Positions 46,816 to 56,311 of a stretch of 64,000 nt of DNA are shown here, piece by piece; within the stretch, counting starts at the first letter, position 1; each line of letters begins with the position of its first letter. The stretch spans positions 1 to 64,000 of the forward strand of contig JAFDVL010000011.1 in NCBI GenBank assembly GCA_018268995.1. The letters run 5' to 3'. The notes below the pieces were generated by a model that was not told the origin of the DNA, did no database searches, and worked only from the letters and a program-made list of their open reading frames with translations. The position numbers and the translations under genes were made by a program. This DNA comes from Acidobacteriota bacterium (GTDB taxonomy: Bacteria > Acidobacteriota > Blastocatellia > RBC074).

Positions 46816-48111
46816 ATGTCCCGATTGACTGAAAAAATATCCATATTGCAAATCTCTCTTATTTTCATCCTTCTTTTCCTGGCTCTTTGGCTGATTGGAT
46901 GCAAGTCCAACACTCCCACGAACGCCGTGGCACAGGGTTCGGGCGGCGGACGTGGCGGCGGTGCTCCGGGTGGCCCAGGGGGCGGTGGACGTGGTGGCGG
47001 CGGCGGTGAAAGCCTCCCAGCCAGAAATGTGCGCCTGGTACAAGCAACAGACCGAACGCTGACGCAAATAGTGACGGCGACCGGAACACTGGCGGCAGAC
47101 GAACAAGCCTCGCTCAGCTTCCGCGTTGCAGGCCGTTTGGCCCAGCTTTCGATTGACCTCGGCAGCGTCGTAAGAAAAGGCCAGCCTATCGCCAAACTTG
47201 AAACCATTGACTTTAAGCAACGCGTGGATGCAGCGGAGGCGGCGTTACAACAAGCCCGTGCGCGGCTGGGGCTGTCTCTGACAGGAAGCGATGATCGCGT
47301 AAATACAGAAAACACTGCAACCGTTCGCCAAGCCCGTGCCGTGCTCGACTCAACACGTGCGATCCGTGACCGAACCAGACAACTGGTGTCTCAGGGCATC
47401 CAGTCCAAAGCCGATCAAGACCGTGTCGAATCGGATTACAAAGTTGCGGAAAGCCGCTATCAGGACGCTTTGGAAGAAGTACGCAATCGTCAGGGATTGC
47501 TGGCGCAACGTCGCTCTGAGCTTGATCTGGCTAAGCAGCAATTCGAATACACGGTTGTATATGCGCCTTTTGATGGTGCAATCCGTGAGAAGCTGACCAC
47601 GCCGGGAGAATATCTGGCAACCGGTGCTCCCATTGCAACGCTTGTTCGTTTACACCCCTTACGAATGCGCGTGGAAGTGCCCGAACGCGAATCCTTTGGT
47701 ATTCGGCCCGGATTGGGAGTGAAAGTCTCGGTCGAAGGAGATAGCAATAGTTATTCAGGTCGTGTTGCACGCATTAGCCCGGCTTTTCAGGAAGCCAGCC
47801 GTACCCTGATTGTCGAAGCTGAAGTAGACAATCAACATGGTCGCTTACGTCCGGGGTCATTCGCTAAGGCCGAATTGCAAACCAGTTCTAGTAAGTCTGT
47901 AGTGACCATCCCAGCAACCGCGCTGGTCACGTTTGCCGGAATTCAGAAAGTCTTTCTCCCGAAAGATGGCAAAGCCATTGAGCGCACAGTGATCATTGGG
48001 CGCAAACAAGAGGATTGGGTCGAAGTGGTGGAGGGCTTGCAGCCAGGAGAAACCTTGATCAATGAACCGGGAAATATGGTCGGCGGCCAACCCGTCATTG
48101 TTCAGCAATAA
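46816..48111 (+). CDS. RND efflux periplasmic adaptor lipoprotein
   Basis: 431 residues. A lipobox at LIGC (Cys29) marks a lipoprotein. A Gly-rich linker follows (about 40-66) and then the HlyD/MFP fold: lipoyl half domain (AGRLAQLSIDLGSVVRKGQPIAKLE), a helical hairpin (about 130-215), the second lipoyl half (YTVVYAPFDGAIREKLTTPGEYLATGAP), a beta-barrel and a membrane-proximal domain (AKAELQTSSSKSVVTIPATAL). It links an RND pump to an outer-membrane channel, which is not encoded here. A hairpin (48122-48165) lies between it and the pump gene. Confidence 0.93.
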   Translation: MSRLTEKISILQISLIFILLFLALWLIGCKSNTPTNAVAQGSGGGRGGGAPGGPGGGGRGGGGGESLPARNVRLVQATDRTLTQIVTATGTLAADEQASLSFRVAGRLAQLSIDLGSVVRKGQPIAKLETIDFKQRVDAAEAALQQARARLGLSLTGSDDRVNTENTATVRQARAVLDSTRAIRDRTRQLVSQGIQSKADQDRVESDYKVAESRYQDALEEVRNRQGLLAQRRSELDLAKQQFEYTVVYAPFDGAIREKLTTPGEYLATGAPIATLVRLHPLRMRVEVPERESFGIRPGLGVKVSVEGDSNSYSGRVARISPAFQEASRTLIVEAEVDNQHGRLRPGSFAKAELQTSSSKSVVTIPATALVTFAGIQKVFLPKDGKAIERTVIIGRKQEDWVEVVEGLQPGETLINEPGNMVGGQPVIVQQ

Positions 48112-48121
48112 TCAAATTCCA

Positions 48122-48165
48122 TTTTCAGGTTTCGCGCCTGACTTACATCGTGCGAAACCTGGAAA
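48122..48165 (+). other. Hairpin between RND adaptor and pump genes
   Basis: TTTTCAGGTTTCGCG-type left arm pairs with GCGAAACCTGGAAA. There is no T-run; it may set the ratio of adaptor to pump mRNA. Confidence 0.45.
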
Positions 48166-48251
48166 TTCCTTAACGATGGTTTTCATAATTCACTTTTTAT
48201 CACTAGGGTCGGAGTTGGAGAATGAACTGATTTTTATATAGGTAAAACATC

Positions 48252-51200
48252 ATGCAAAAGCTTGCTGAAATTTGTATCAAACGTCCTGTTTTTGCGGCGA
48301 TGATTATTTTATCGCTCGTGGTCGTGGGTGCTCAAAGTTATTTCAAACTCGGAGTTGATCGCTTTCCGTCCATAGACATTCCAACAGTCTTCATTAACAC
48401 AACTCTGCCTGGCGCATCGCCCGAAGAGTTGGAAGCCTCTGTGGTGCAATTGATCGAAGAAGCAGTGAACACGGTCGAAGGTATTGAACAAGTTCGCTCC
48501 GTTTCTCGACAAGGGATGTGCTTCACGATTGTCACCTTTGATTTGAAACGAAACATTGAAGATGCTACGCAAGACCTTCGTGATCGCTTGGCGTCTGTCG
48601 TTCGTCAGCTTCCGCCAGGAACTGATCCGCCTATCGTTCGCAAATCTGATAATGATTCCCAGCCCGTCATCACCGTTGCAGTTTCAGGCCCACGCTCTGC
48701 ACGAGAGCTGCGGGAAATCGCGGAAAATCGGGTCAAAGTCGAAGTTGAACGCGCACTGGGTGTGGGCGAAGTTTCTGTTTACGGAGGACTGAAACGCGCG
48801 ATCAATGTTCGGGTTGATGCAGATCGCTTAGCTGCTTACAAAATTCCCATTACCCAAGTTCGGCAAGCTTTGGTGCGTGGAAATTCTGATATTCCCGGCG
48901 GAAACATTGATGCCGGACGTCGTGAGTTGGTCTTGCGCACGATGGGGAAAATCACTGATCCCCAGGAATTCAATGACATTATCATCTCCACAATCAATGG
49001 ATTTCCGGTTCGCATTCGAGACATTGGCAGAGCAGATGATGGTTCAAAAGAAGAGCGTACGGTTTCTCGGTTGAATGGCGTGCCTTCTGTCACCATTGGT
49101 GTTGTACGTCAATCTGGATCAAATACGGTCGCCGTCATTGAAGATGTAAAGATCCGTCTTGCCAAAGTGCAAAGCCAACTCCCGATTGATTTACGGTTAG
49201 AGGTAATTCAGGATCAATCGCGCTATATTTACAGCGCACTCCATGAAATCAACACCCACCTTGTCTTAGGCAGTATTTTAGCGTGTCTCGTGGTGTTTCT
49301 ATTTATGCGCTCCTGGCGCTCAATGGTCATCGCCGGCATAGCGATTCCGACCTCTGTGGTTTCGACTTTTGGCATGATGCGGGCGCTGGATTTTACCTTG
49401 AATAGTGTGACTATGCTTGCGCTTGTGTTGATGGTCGGTATCGTAATTGATGACGCCATCGTCGTCCTTGAAAACATCTTTCGATTCGTTGAAGAAAAGA
49501 AAATGTCTCCGATGGATGCGGCGCGTGAAGCCACTAAAGAAATCGGGCTGGCAGTTATGGCAACCACGCTCTCTCTTGTGGTGATCTTCCTGCCGGTTGG
49601 ATTTATGTCTTCGATTTCGGGGCGCTTTCTCTATCAATTTGGATGGACTGCGGCAGTCGCAATTCTTGTAAGTTTGCTGGTGTCATTTACCCTGACTCCC
49701 ATGATGAGTGCGCGCTTGCTGAAAAAGGAAGATGCACACGCGGGGGGAGATCACGCCTCGGCATCGCGCAAAGGATTTTACCGCTTCATTGATGCTGGCT
49801 ATACCTGGATGTTGCGACTGGTAATGAAGCATCGGCTGATTGTTACGGTCATTGCTTTGCTGGTCATCTATTCCTCTGGGTATTTTTATAAACAAATTCG
49901 CCAGGAGTTCGTCCCTTCCAATGTGGATGAGGGCGAGTTTTACGTAAACCTGGATGCGCCAGAAGGAACAAGCCTGCTGGCAATGAACGAAGCATTGCAG
50001 GCGGTTGAAGCTGATCTGAAAACCATGCCTGAAATCCGATTGATGTTGGCCTCTGTTGGCGGTGGCGGTGGCGGTGGCGGCGGCGGTATGGGATCAGTGA
50101 ATAGTGCCAATATTTATGTTCGTCTGGCTCCACACGAAGAGCGCACCCTCAATTTTGATAAATTTTGGGCGGCCCTAAAACGTGGTGCCCCAATGGACGG
50201 TTTCAAGGGAAATTACACGGCGCGCGATGTGATGCAAAAGATTCGCGGCAAACTTCGTAAATATACCCATCTGCGTCCCTCGGTTCGTAATCCGCAATCT
50301 ATTAACCTCGGTACGGGCCCTTCCGATTTTGACTTTAGCTTGAAAGGGCCAGAGTTAATGACGCTGTTTCAAAAAGCGAATCAGATGCGCGAATGGGCAG
50401 CCAACAATGGAATTCTTGATCCTGACGTTTCGCTCAAACTTGATAAGCCTGAACTTCGCGTCAAAGTGGATCGCACCCGTGCTGCGGACTTAGGGGTTGA
50501 TACAACTGATATTGCAACCGCCTTACGGCTGATGGTGGGCGGCGATGATCGCGTTTCACGATTTTATGACTCGACAACGAATTTTGACTACGATGTCGAG
50601 TTACGACTTCAACAAGGGGATCGCAATGATCAGGAAACAATCGAACGATTATTCGTCCCTTCAACCAAAGTGGGACTGGTACGACTTGATAATCTTGTCG
50701 AATTGGAGCGCTCCACAGCTCCATCGCGCATTGACCGACAGGATCGCCAACGAGTCGTGAGCGTGCGTGGTTCGGTCGCGCCCGGCTATGGTCTGGCTGA
50801 TCGTATGGATGCGTTCCGAAAGGAATTTGCAAATTTGAAGCTGCCTTCCAGCTACAGCTATGCAATCGGTGGACGTGGTCGAGAATTGGAACGAACGTTC
50901 AGTGAATTTATTTTGGCGTTCATGCTTTCAGTTGCCTTCATGTACATGATTCTTGCTTCGCAATTTGAAAGCACAATCCACCCGGTCACGATTTTGCTTA
51001 GCTTGCCGCTATCTGTTCCTTTTGCGCTACTCTCGCTTTGGGCCACAGATAATACGCTGAATTTATATTCCGCCCTGGGAATGCTCGTTTTATTCGGTGT
51101 CGTGAAGAAAAACTCAATTTTACAGATTGATCACACACTGAATTTGCGGCGACAAGGGATGGAACGGCACGAAGCAATTATTCAGGCAAATCGTGACCGG

Positions 51201-51509
51201 TTGCGTCCGATTTTAATGACCACACTGGCATTAGTCGCAGGTATGTTGCCACTGGCGCTGGGTTCTGGCCCCGGTGCAGAAGAACGCCGATCTATTGCAA
51301 TTGTCGTGATCGGTGGCCAAACGCTTTCCCTGTTGCTGACGCTGCTGATGACGCCCGTAGCCTATTCACTATTTGACGATATGGCTGAGGCTACGTGGTG
51401 GCACAAACTTGTTAGTGTTTTCCGTCGGAAAAAATCCGCTCCGGCGAATCAGGACGAGTTGGAGAAACTACCTACCGTTCCAGACTCACAACTGAAGTCT
51501 GGTGACTAG
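48252..51509 (+). CDS. RND multidrug efflux pump (HAE1/AcrB family)
   Basis: 1085 residues with 12 helices and two large periplasmic loops. It exports drugs, detergents or other toxic compounds using the proton gradient. The proton-relay Asp pair is in VLMVGIVIDDAIVVLENI (helix 4). FVPSNVDEGEFYVNLDAPEGTS begins the second periplasmic loop. A tract of about ten glycines (about 601-613) interrupts this loop, unusual for the family and echoed by the Gly-rich linker in the adaptor. The start ATG fits the family N-terminus (ICIKRPVFAAMI). A terminator follows. Confidence 0.95.
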   Translation: MQKLAEICIKRPVFAAMIILSLVVVGAQSYFKLGVDRFPSIDIPTVFINTTLPGASPEELEASVVQLIEEAVNTVEGIEQVRSVSRQGMCFTIVTFDLKRNIEDATQDLRDRLASVVRQLPPGTDPPIVRKSDNDSQPVITVAVSGPRSARELREIAENRVKVEVERALGVGEVSVYGGLKRAINVRVDADRLAAYKIPITQVRQALVRGNSDIPGGNIDAGRRELVLRTMGKITDPQEFNDIIISTINGFPVRIRDIGRADDGSKEERTVSRLNGVPSVTIGVVRQSGSNTVAVIEDVKIRLAKVQSQLPIDLRLEVIQDQSRYIYSALHEINTHLVLGSILACLVVFLFMRSWRSMVIAGIAIPTSVVSTFGMMRALDFTLNSVTMLALVLMVGIVIDDAIVVLENIFRFVEEKKMSPMDAAREATKEIGLAVMATTLSLVVIFLPVGFMSSISGRFLYQFGWTAAVAILVSLLVSFTLTPMMSARLLKKEDAHAGGDHASASRKGFYRFIDAGYTWMLRLVMKHRLIVTVIALLVIYSSGYFYKQIRQEFVPSNVDEGEFYVNLDAPEGTSLLAMNEALQAVEADLKTMPEIRLMLASVGGGGGGGGGGMGSVNSANIYVRLAPHEERTLNFDKFWAALKRGAPMDGFKGNYTARDVMQKIRGKLRKYTHLRPSVRNPQSINLGTGPSDFDFSLKGPELMTLFQKANQMREWAANNGILDPDVSLKLDKPELRVKVDRTRAADLGVDTTDIATALRLMVGGDDRVSRFYDSTTNFDYDVELRLQQGDRNDQETIERLFVPSTKVGLVRLDNLVELERSTAPSRIDRQDRQRVVSVRGSVAPGYGLADRMDAFRKEFANLKLPSSYSYAIGGRGRELERTFSEFILAFMLSVAFMYMILASQFESTIHPVTILLSLPLSVPFALLSLWATDNTLNLYSALGMLVLFGVVKKNSILQIDHTLNLRRQGMERHEAIIQANRDRLRPILMTTLALVAGMLPLALGSGPGAEERRSIAIVVIGGQTLSLLLTLLMTPVAYSLFDDMAEATWWHKLVSVFRRKKSAPANQDELEKLPTVPDSQLKSGD

Positions 51510-51530
51510 CACTTCGTCCTTTTTATGATT

Positions 51531-51573
51531 AAGCCGCCAGGTTGCGAATCTCAGCTTGGCGGCTTTGTTTTAC
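51531..51573 (+). terminator. Rho-independent terminator after the RND pump
   Basis: AAGCCGCCA pairs with TGGCGGCTT over a 16-base loop and is followed by TGTTTT, 22 bp beyond the stop codon. Confidence 0.75.
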
Positions 51574-51600
51574 CCAACAGTTTTATTCTTGAACATCCTC

Positions 51601-51629
51601 TTGAATGCGATTCCCCTATCGCTGATAAT
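51601..51629 (+). promoter_or_regulatory. Promoter of the M16 peptidase pair
   Basis: TTGAAT and GATAAT, 17 bp apart, match 4/6 and 5/6 of consensus. The transcript would begin about 40 nt before the GTG at 51677. The terminator upstream supports a new transcription unit here. Confidence 0.5.
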
Positions 51630-51676
51630 GATTTGCCCCACCCATTCCGATTAAATGTCCCTTGAAAAGGAGAAAC

Positions 51677-53038
51677 GTGGTTATTTATCGTTCTACTCGT
51701 TACATCACAGCGTTGCTATTTTTATTGTTCGTTGTCCCAGTTTTCGCCAAACCAGAATGGCAACAAAAGTCACTGAAAAATGGGTTACAGATAATCGTGA
51801 TTGAAAATCGCTCGGTTCCATTAGTAACAGTGGAGCTGGCTGTAAAAAATGGTTCCTATACTGAACCACCAGAATTCAATGGATTATCTCATCTCTACGA
51901 GCACATGTTTTTCCGCACCAATGAACGTTCACGGACAGAAGGATATATGGATGGGATCGGCGAATTAGGTGCTCAGTATAATGGGACGACCAGAGAAGAA
52001 GTGGTGAACTATTATTACATGGCCATCAAAACGGGGTTGCGGCCTGTCATGACGATTATGCGCGATGCCTTGCGCTATCCTCTGTTTGACTCCGCTGAGC
52101 TAAAGCAGGAAATTCAGATTGTGCTGGACGAGTTCTCTCGGAATGAAGCCAATCCTTACTACCACCTAAATTCAGCGGTAGAACATAAGCTTTGGTACAA
52201 ATACTACTCTCGCAAAAATCCGCTCGGTGAACGAGAGGTAATTGCCACCTGCACACCAGAAAAAATGCGGACAATCCAACGCAAATTTTATTTGCCAAAC
52301 AATACCGCATTAGTTGTAGCGGGTGATGTGAATGCAGCAGAGATTTTTAAAATGGCAGAAGAGCTGTATGGCGATTGGCCAGCAGGCGAAAACCCCTTCG
52401 TCAAAGACCCTCTTGTTCCACACCCTCCGCTCACGAAAGATGAACCTGTAATCGTCACTCAACCTGTTAACGCAGCTACAATAAAAATTAACTATCATGG
52501 CCCTTCTACAGATACAGACGCCGCAGCCACGTATGCAGCAGACGTCTTTTCATTCGCCCTGCGCCAGCAGGATTCGCGCTTCTATAAAGCTCTGGTAGAT
52601 ACAGGTCTCACCACGTCTGCACAGATGTGGTACTACACTCAACGCAATGTCGGCCCCATCGAATTTATCGCCCAAACGACACCGGACAAGCTGAAAGCTG
52701 CGATTAAAGCCCTGAATGCTGAAATTGCGAAGTTGGAAGCACCTGATTACATTACCAACGAACAGCTTGAAAGCGCCAAAACACTACTTGAAGCTGAAGA
52801 AATTTTCCGTCGCGAAAAACCTTCGGAATATGCTCATTCTGTCAGCTTTTGGTGGGCTAGTTCAGGTCTTGATTATTATGCAAACTATGTCGAAAACTGT
52901 CGTAAGGTTACGAAGGCTGATATTCAACGTTATGTCCAAAAATACCTCAAAGGCAAGTATCGCGTTATCGGTGTGATTTTATCTGAAGAAGAGAAAAAGA
53001 GAATCGGACTCACCGACCAGGATTTATTAGTCAAGTAA
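51677..53038 (+). CDS. Secreted M16-family zinc metallopeptidase, catalytic subunit
   Basis: 453 residues from GTG 51677, which has AAGGAG at a suitable distance; TTG 51662 in frame overlaps that site. A signal peptide (1-24) is followed by the inverted zinc motif HLYEH (72-76) and the third zinc ligand Glu152 in LDEFSRNEANP, the expected spacing. The fold is completed by a second M16 repeat (about 245-440). It degrades or processes unfolded or short peptides in the periplasm. The next gene encodes a homologue lacking the motif, so the active form is probably a heterodimer. Confidence 0.92.
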   Translation: MVIYRSTRYITALLFLLFVVPVFAKPEWQQKSLKNGLQIIVIENRSVPLVTVELAVKNGSYTEPPEFNGLSHLYEHMFFRTNERSRTEGYMDGIGELGAQYNGTTREEVVNYYYMAIKTGLRPVMTIMRDALRYPLFDSAELKQEIQIVLDEFSRNEANPYYHLNSAVEHKLWYKYYSRKNPLGEREVIATCTPEKMRTIQRKFYLPNNTALVVAGDVNAAEIFKMAEELYGDWPAGENPFVKDPLVPHPPLTKDEPVIVTQPVNAATIKINYHGPSTDTDAAATYAADVFSFALRQQDSRFYKALVDTGLTTSAQMWYYTQRNVGPIEFIAQTTPDKLKAAIKALNAEIAKLEAPDYITNEQLESAKTLLEAEEIFRREKPSEYAHSVSFWWASSGLDYYANYVENCRKVTKADIQRYVQKYLKGKYRVIGVILSEEEKKRIGLTDQDLLVK

Positions 53039-53084
53039 ACGCTTATAAAGAAGACAGCTCATTTTTCTAAGACAACGAGGTAAG

Positions 53085-54449
53085 ATGTTTCATAAAACTT
53101 CCTTCTATACACTGTTCCTTTCCATCTGTTTTTTATTTCCTAACATTATAGCTGCCCAGACACCTGTTCCAGCAACGAAACCAGCTGCGGTGCCCTCGGC
53201 TGTATCCGCAATTGACACCACAGATTTCACTACTCCAAATGGACTGAAAGTGATTCATCGTCGCGTTACAGGAAACGAAGTCGTTGCCACACGCGTCTAC
53301 TTTCGTGGCGGGTCTCGAAATATTAACGAAAAGAACGCGGGTATTGAAACCCTACTCTGGGAGGTAGCACAATTAGGAACTAAGAATTTTACAAAGAGTC
53401 AAATTAATCGAGAAAAAGACGGTGTTGGAACAGTTATTACATCCGGCGGAAGTTACGATTTTAGCGTAGTCGCAAGTCTTTGCGTTCGCCAGCATTTCGA
53501 CCGTACGTGGAAGTTATTATCTGATGTAATTCTTAATCCGACCTTTGATGAAAAAGAGGTGGCCCTTGAAAAAGATAAGCTAATCAATGCGTTGCGACAG
53601 GAAAATGATGATCCCGAAAACCAGGTGACGTCGCTTAGCGACAAGCTACTTTATGCCAAACACCCCTACAGTAACCGACCGTTTGGAAGCGTTGAGACAA
53701 TCAGCAAACTGTCTTCGGCTGACCTCAAGGCTTATCACACATCGCAACTACAAGGGACACGAATGCTTATTGTAGTTGTAGGGAACGTTACACTAGAAGA
53801 AATTAAGGCCAAAATAGAAGCTAGTTTTGGGAAGTTACCAAAGGGAGATTACAAACAATCTCCTCCCCCCGAATTTACAAACAACGCGAAACCAGAATTA
53901 GAAATCATAGACAAGGTCGTTCCAACAAATTACATTCGCGGAACCTTTCCTGCTCCTTCCATTGGCCACCCAGATTATCCAGCGCTGATGGTAGCCCAAA
54001 CTATTCTGGCCCAACTTTTTAAAATTGAAGTCCGTGATAAACGCAACCTTTCTTATGCTCCCAATATTGATCTTTCCACTCAGGCGACGAATACCGGTTT
54101 TATTTCTGTGAGTACGCCAAAACCAAACGAAGCAATTAGAATCATGTTTGACCAGATTGAGCTATTGCAACGCAATATATTGCCTCCGGCGATGTTGAGC
54201 GAAATTGTGACGGGGTTCCTTACTACTTATTATCGCAATTTGGAAACTAATGATTCACAAGCTGCGCGCTTGGCTGAATACGAGTTGCTCGCCAGTGATT
54301 GGCGTCGGGCGCTTACCTGGCTGGACGACGTTGCCAAAGTAAAACCGGAAGACCTCAATCGTGTCTCAAATAAATACTTAAAGAATTATCACTTTGCCGT
54401 GGCAGGCCCTGCCAAGGAATTTGATCAAGCTTTGTTTTTATCCCGATAA
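53085..54449 (+). CDS. Secreted M16-family homologue without the zinc motif
   Basis: 454 residues, signal peptide 1-24, Pro/Ala-rich linker, then FTTPNGLKVIHRRVTGNEVVA and the region GIETLLWEVAQLGT (86-99), where the catalytic HxxEH becomes TLLWE. It keeps the fold (PYSNRPFGSVETISKL; RMLIVVVGNVT). In other bacteria such inactive M16B partners bind substrate for the catalytic subunit; the adjacent gene order here fits that model. It follows 46 bp after the active gene. Confidence 0.9.
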   Translation: MFHKTSFYTLFLSICFLFPNIIAAQTPVPATKPAAVPSAVSAIDTTDFTTPNGLKVIHRRVTGNEVVATRVYFRGGSRNINEKNAGIETLLWEVAQLGTKNFTKSQINREKDGVGTVITSGGSYDFSVVASLCVRQHFDRTWKLLSDVILNPTFDEKEVALEKDKLINALRQENDDPENQVTSLSDKLLYAKHPYSNRPFGSVETISKLSSADLKAYHTSQLQGTRMLIVVVGNVTLEEIKAKIEASFGKLPKGDYKQSPPPEFTNNAKPELEIIDKVVPTNYIRGTFPAPSIGHPDYPALMVAQTILAQLFKIEVRDKRNLSYAPNIDLSTQATNTGFISVSTPKPNEAIRIMFDQIELLQRNILPPAMLSEIVTGFLTTYYRNLETNDSQAARLAEYELLASDWRRALTWLDDVAKVKPEDLNRVSNKYLKNYHFAVAGPAKEFDQALFLSR

Positions 54450-54656
54450 GATTACAACCTTGTAAAAGTATCCAGGAATTCTTGCTAGAGTTGCGCAATC
54501 AATCGTATTCCTTCTAACGGTTTGTAATGCGCATCTCTGCTCGAAATTCGCTTATGAGTAATTGAATCTACTCCCTTACTCATCTCTCGAAATTTTCTCC
54601 AGTTGATGTTAGTTTCTCTCCTTCATATTTTGCTTTCAAGGGCTTCTTTATAAGCG

Positions 54657-56180
54657 ATGGACGACCCACGACTTATTATTAATCAATCTCTCAAGCAACT
54701 TAGAGATCGCGCGGATTGCTTATCAGTTGAGACAGTAAAACTATTTGCCAATCAAGCTATTTCCTTTTTTTTTGATTATTACCACTCTACCCAACAGGTT
54801 TTACGCGAAGCAATTGAATTGCTTTGCCGTATTAACATCTTGCCTGATCCCAATCTTTCCCGGATTGGAGTAAATGCACTTTTCCCCAAGTTAATTGAAC
54901 GACTAAATGACGCTTTCGACCCAGCTTATTGCAAACTTTACGACGAGGTATTTTCACAAGTCATCTCTTTTTGCCGTGCTATTCCAGAAGGCCATAAGTT
55001 AGATTCGACCTTAACTCAATTTGGTCTCCCCGATGAATTATCGCTACTCAAACGTATAGAGTTACTGCGACAAAAGTCCAACGCCATTGATCCTAACGCC
55101 GCCATAAAAAAAATCATCCTTCTTTCTCGGATCACTATTGGCGCTGATGTAGCGATTAGTAGCGTAATTCTTTCTCATCTAAAAAAAATATATCCATATG
55201 CCGACCTTGTAATAATTGGCCCTTCTAAATTATCGGATCTATATGGCGGCGATGCTCAGGTTCGAATTTCTCCCCTGAATTATGAGAGAACTGATTCCCT
55301 AATTGGGCGTCTTAACGCCTGGCTCAGTGTATTAGATATTGTTCAGGCAGAAATATCGTCCCTCTCTGCCGATCAATTTTATATCTTTGATCCTGATTCG
55401 CGCCTTACGCAGCTAGGGATATTGCCCCTTTTACCCCCTTCCCTTGAGTTCACAAATTATTTTCTTTTTCCCAGTCGCACCCTAACTCAATCAAACATCT
55501 CAAAACTAGGACATTTAACAAGCCACTGGATCAACCAATTTTCTGCAGACTGCCAGCCAACTTATCCCTACGTCTCTTTACCTCCGCTAAAACGAGAAAT
55601 TGGCACACAACTTAGGAAATATTTTTGGAACGAAGCAAAACCTACCATTATTTGCATCAGTTTTGGGTATGGAGGAAATATATCAAAACGGGTTACTGCC
55701 TCATTTGAGCAGAACCTCGTTAAGTTACTTTCTAGGGATTACAAAATCTTTCTTGATTTTGGCTTCACTCAACAGGAATCTGAGGAGGTGGAAGCAATTC
55801 TTAGGGTAGTTACGATTTCAGGGAAACAAATTCTAAGGCTGGATGAACAAAATTTCTCCACCTACCTAAATCCTGCACTTTCAAACTATGATCTTATTGC
55901 CTGGAAAGGTGGAATTGGTTCGTTCGCATCCCTTATCTCGGCGAGTAATTATTACATTGGATATGATTCATCTGGACAACATATCGCAGCTGCTCTAGGC
56001 ATTCCATTAATCACCGTTTTTGTTAATTCAGGTAGCAGCCTTTTCGCAGATCGTTGGCAACCGTTTGGGACTGGAAAGTCCCAAATTATTAATATCTCGC
56101 CCAAACAAAATTACAATGAAGACATCCTTCTTGATCAGATTGTAACAATGCTCCACCGAAATATGAATCTCTTTCCCTAG
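54657..56180 (+). CDS. GT9/heptosyltransferase-like protein
   Basis: 507 residues. The C-terminal half has a GT-B fold with FGYGGNISKRV and the sugar-nucleotide-binding segment YYIGYDSSGQHIAAALGIPLITVF, as in ADP-heptose transferases (GT9). The N-terminal half (about 1-125) is helical and unassigned. The donor and acceptor are unknown; it may decorate lipopolysaccharide or another surface glycan. Codon usage and composition are AT-richer than in the first 50 kb. The 207 bp upstream (54450-54656) hold no other gene or obvious structure. The start is ATG 54657 without a strong ribosome site. Confidence 0.7.
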   Translation: MDDPRLIINQSLKQLRDRADCLSVETVKLFANQAISFFFDYYHSTQQVLREAIELLCRINILPDPNLSRIGVNALFPKLIERLNDAFDPAYCKLYDEVFSQVISFCRAIPEGHKLDSTLTQFGLPDELSLLKRIELLRQKSNAIDPNAAIKKIILLSRITIGADVAISSVILSHLKKIYPYADLVIIGPSKLSDLYGGDAQVRISPLNYERTDSLIGRLNAWLSVLDIVQAEISSLSADQFYIFDPDSRLTQLGILPLLPPSLEFTNYFLFPSRTLTQSNISKLGHLTSHWINQFSADCQPTYPYVSLPPLKREIGTQLRKYFWNEAKPTIICISFGYGGNISKRVTASFEQNLVKLLSRDYKIFLDFGFTQQESEEVEAILRVVTISGKQILRLDEQNFSTYLNPALSNYDLIAWKGGIGSFASLISASNYYIGYDSSGQHIAAALGIPLITVFVNSGSSLFADRWQPFGTGKSQIINISPKQNYNEDILLDQIVTMLHRNMNLFP

Positions 56181-56182
56181 CC

Positions 56183-56226
56183 TGTGGAAAGCATTGTGGA
56201 TAACCCTGTGGAAAACCTGTGAATAA
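56183..56226. other. Cluster of four phased DnaA-box-like 9-mers
   Basis: TGTGGAAAG (56183), TGTGGATAA (56195), TGTGGAAAA (56207) and TGTGAATAA (56218) follow one another at 12, 12 and 11 bp. The second is the exact complement of the consensus box TTATCCACA. The others differ by one or two bases. Helical phasing and closeness to parABS make this a candidate DnaA-binding region or part of the origin. Confidence 0.55.
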
Positions 56227-56249
56227 GCGTGCCTGGTGCCTATAAACTC

Positions 56250-56275
56250 AAAGACGGCAAATATTTGCCGTCTTT
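56250..56275. terminator. Two-way terminator palindrome
   Basis: A 26-bp perfect palindrome (AAAGACGGCAAAT and complement) followed by T-rich sequence on the plus side, between the convergent GT9-like and bactofilin genes. Confidence 0.8.
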
Positions 56276-56311
56276 TCTTTAATCTCAATAATTGTTGATC
56301 TGTTGTGTAAT

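Noticed and set aside
56181..56311. Complete replication origin.
   Set aside because: Only a DnaA-box cluster is visible; no dnaA or dnaN gene and no clear unwinding element in this 131-bp gap.
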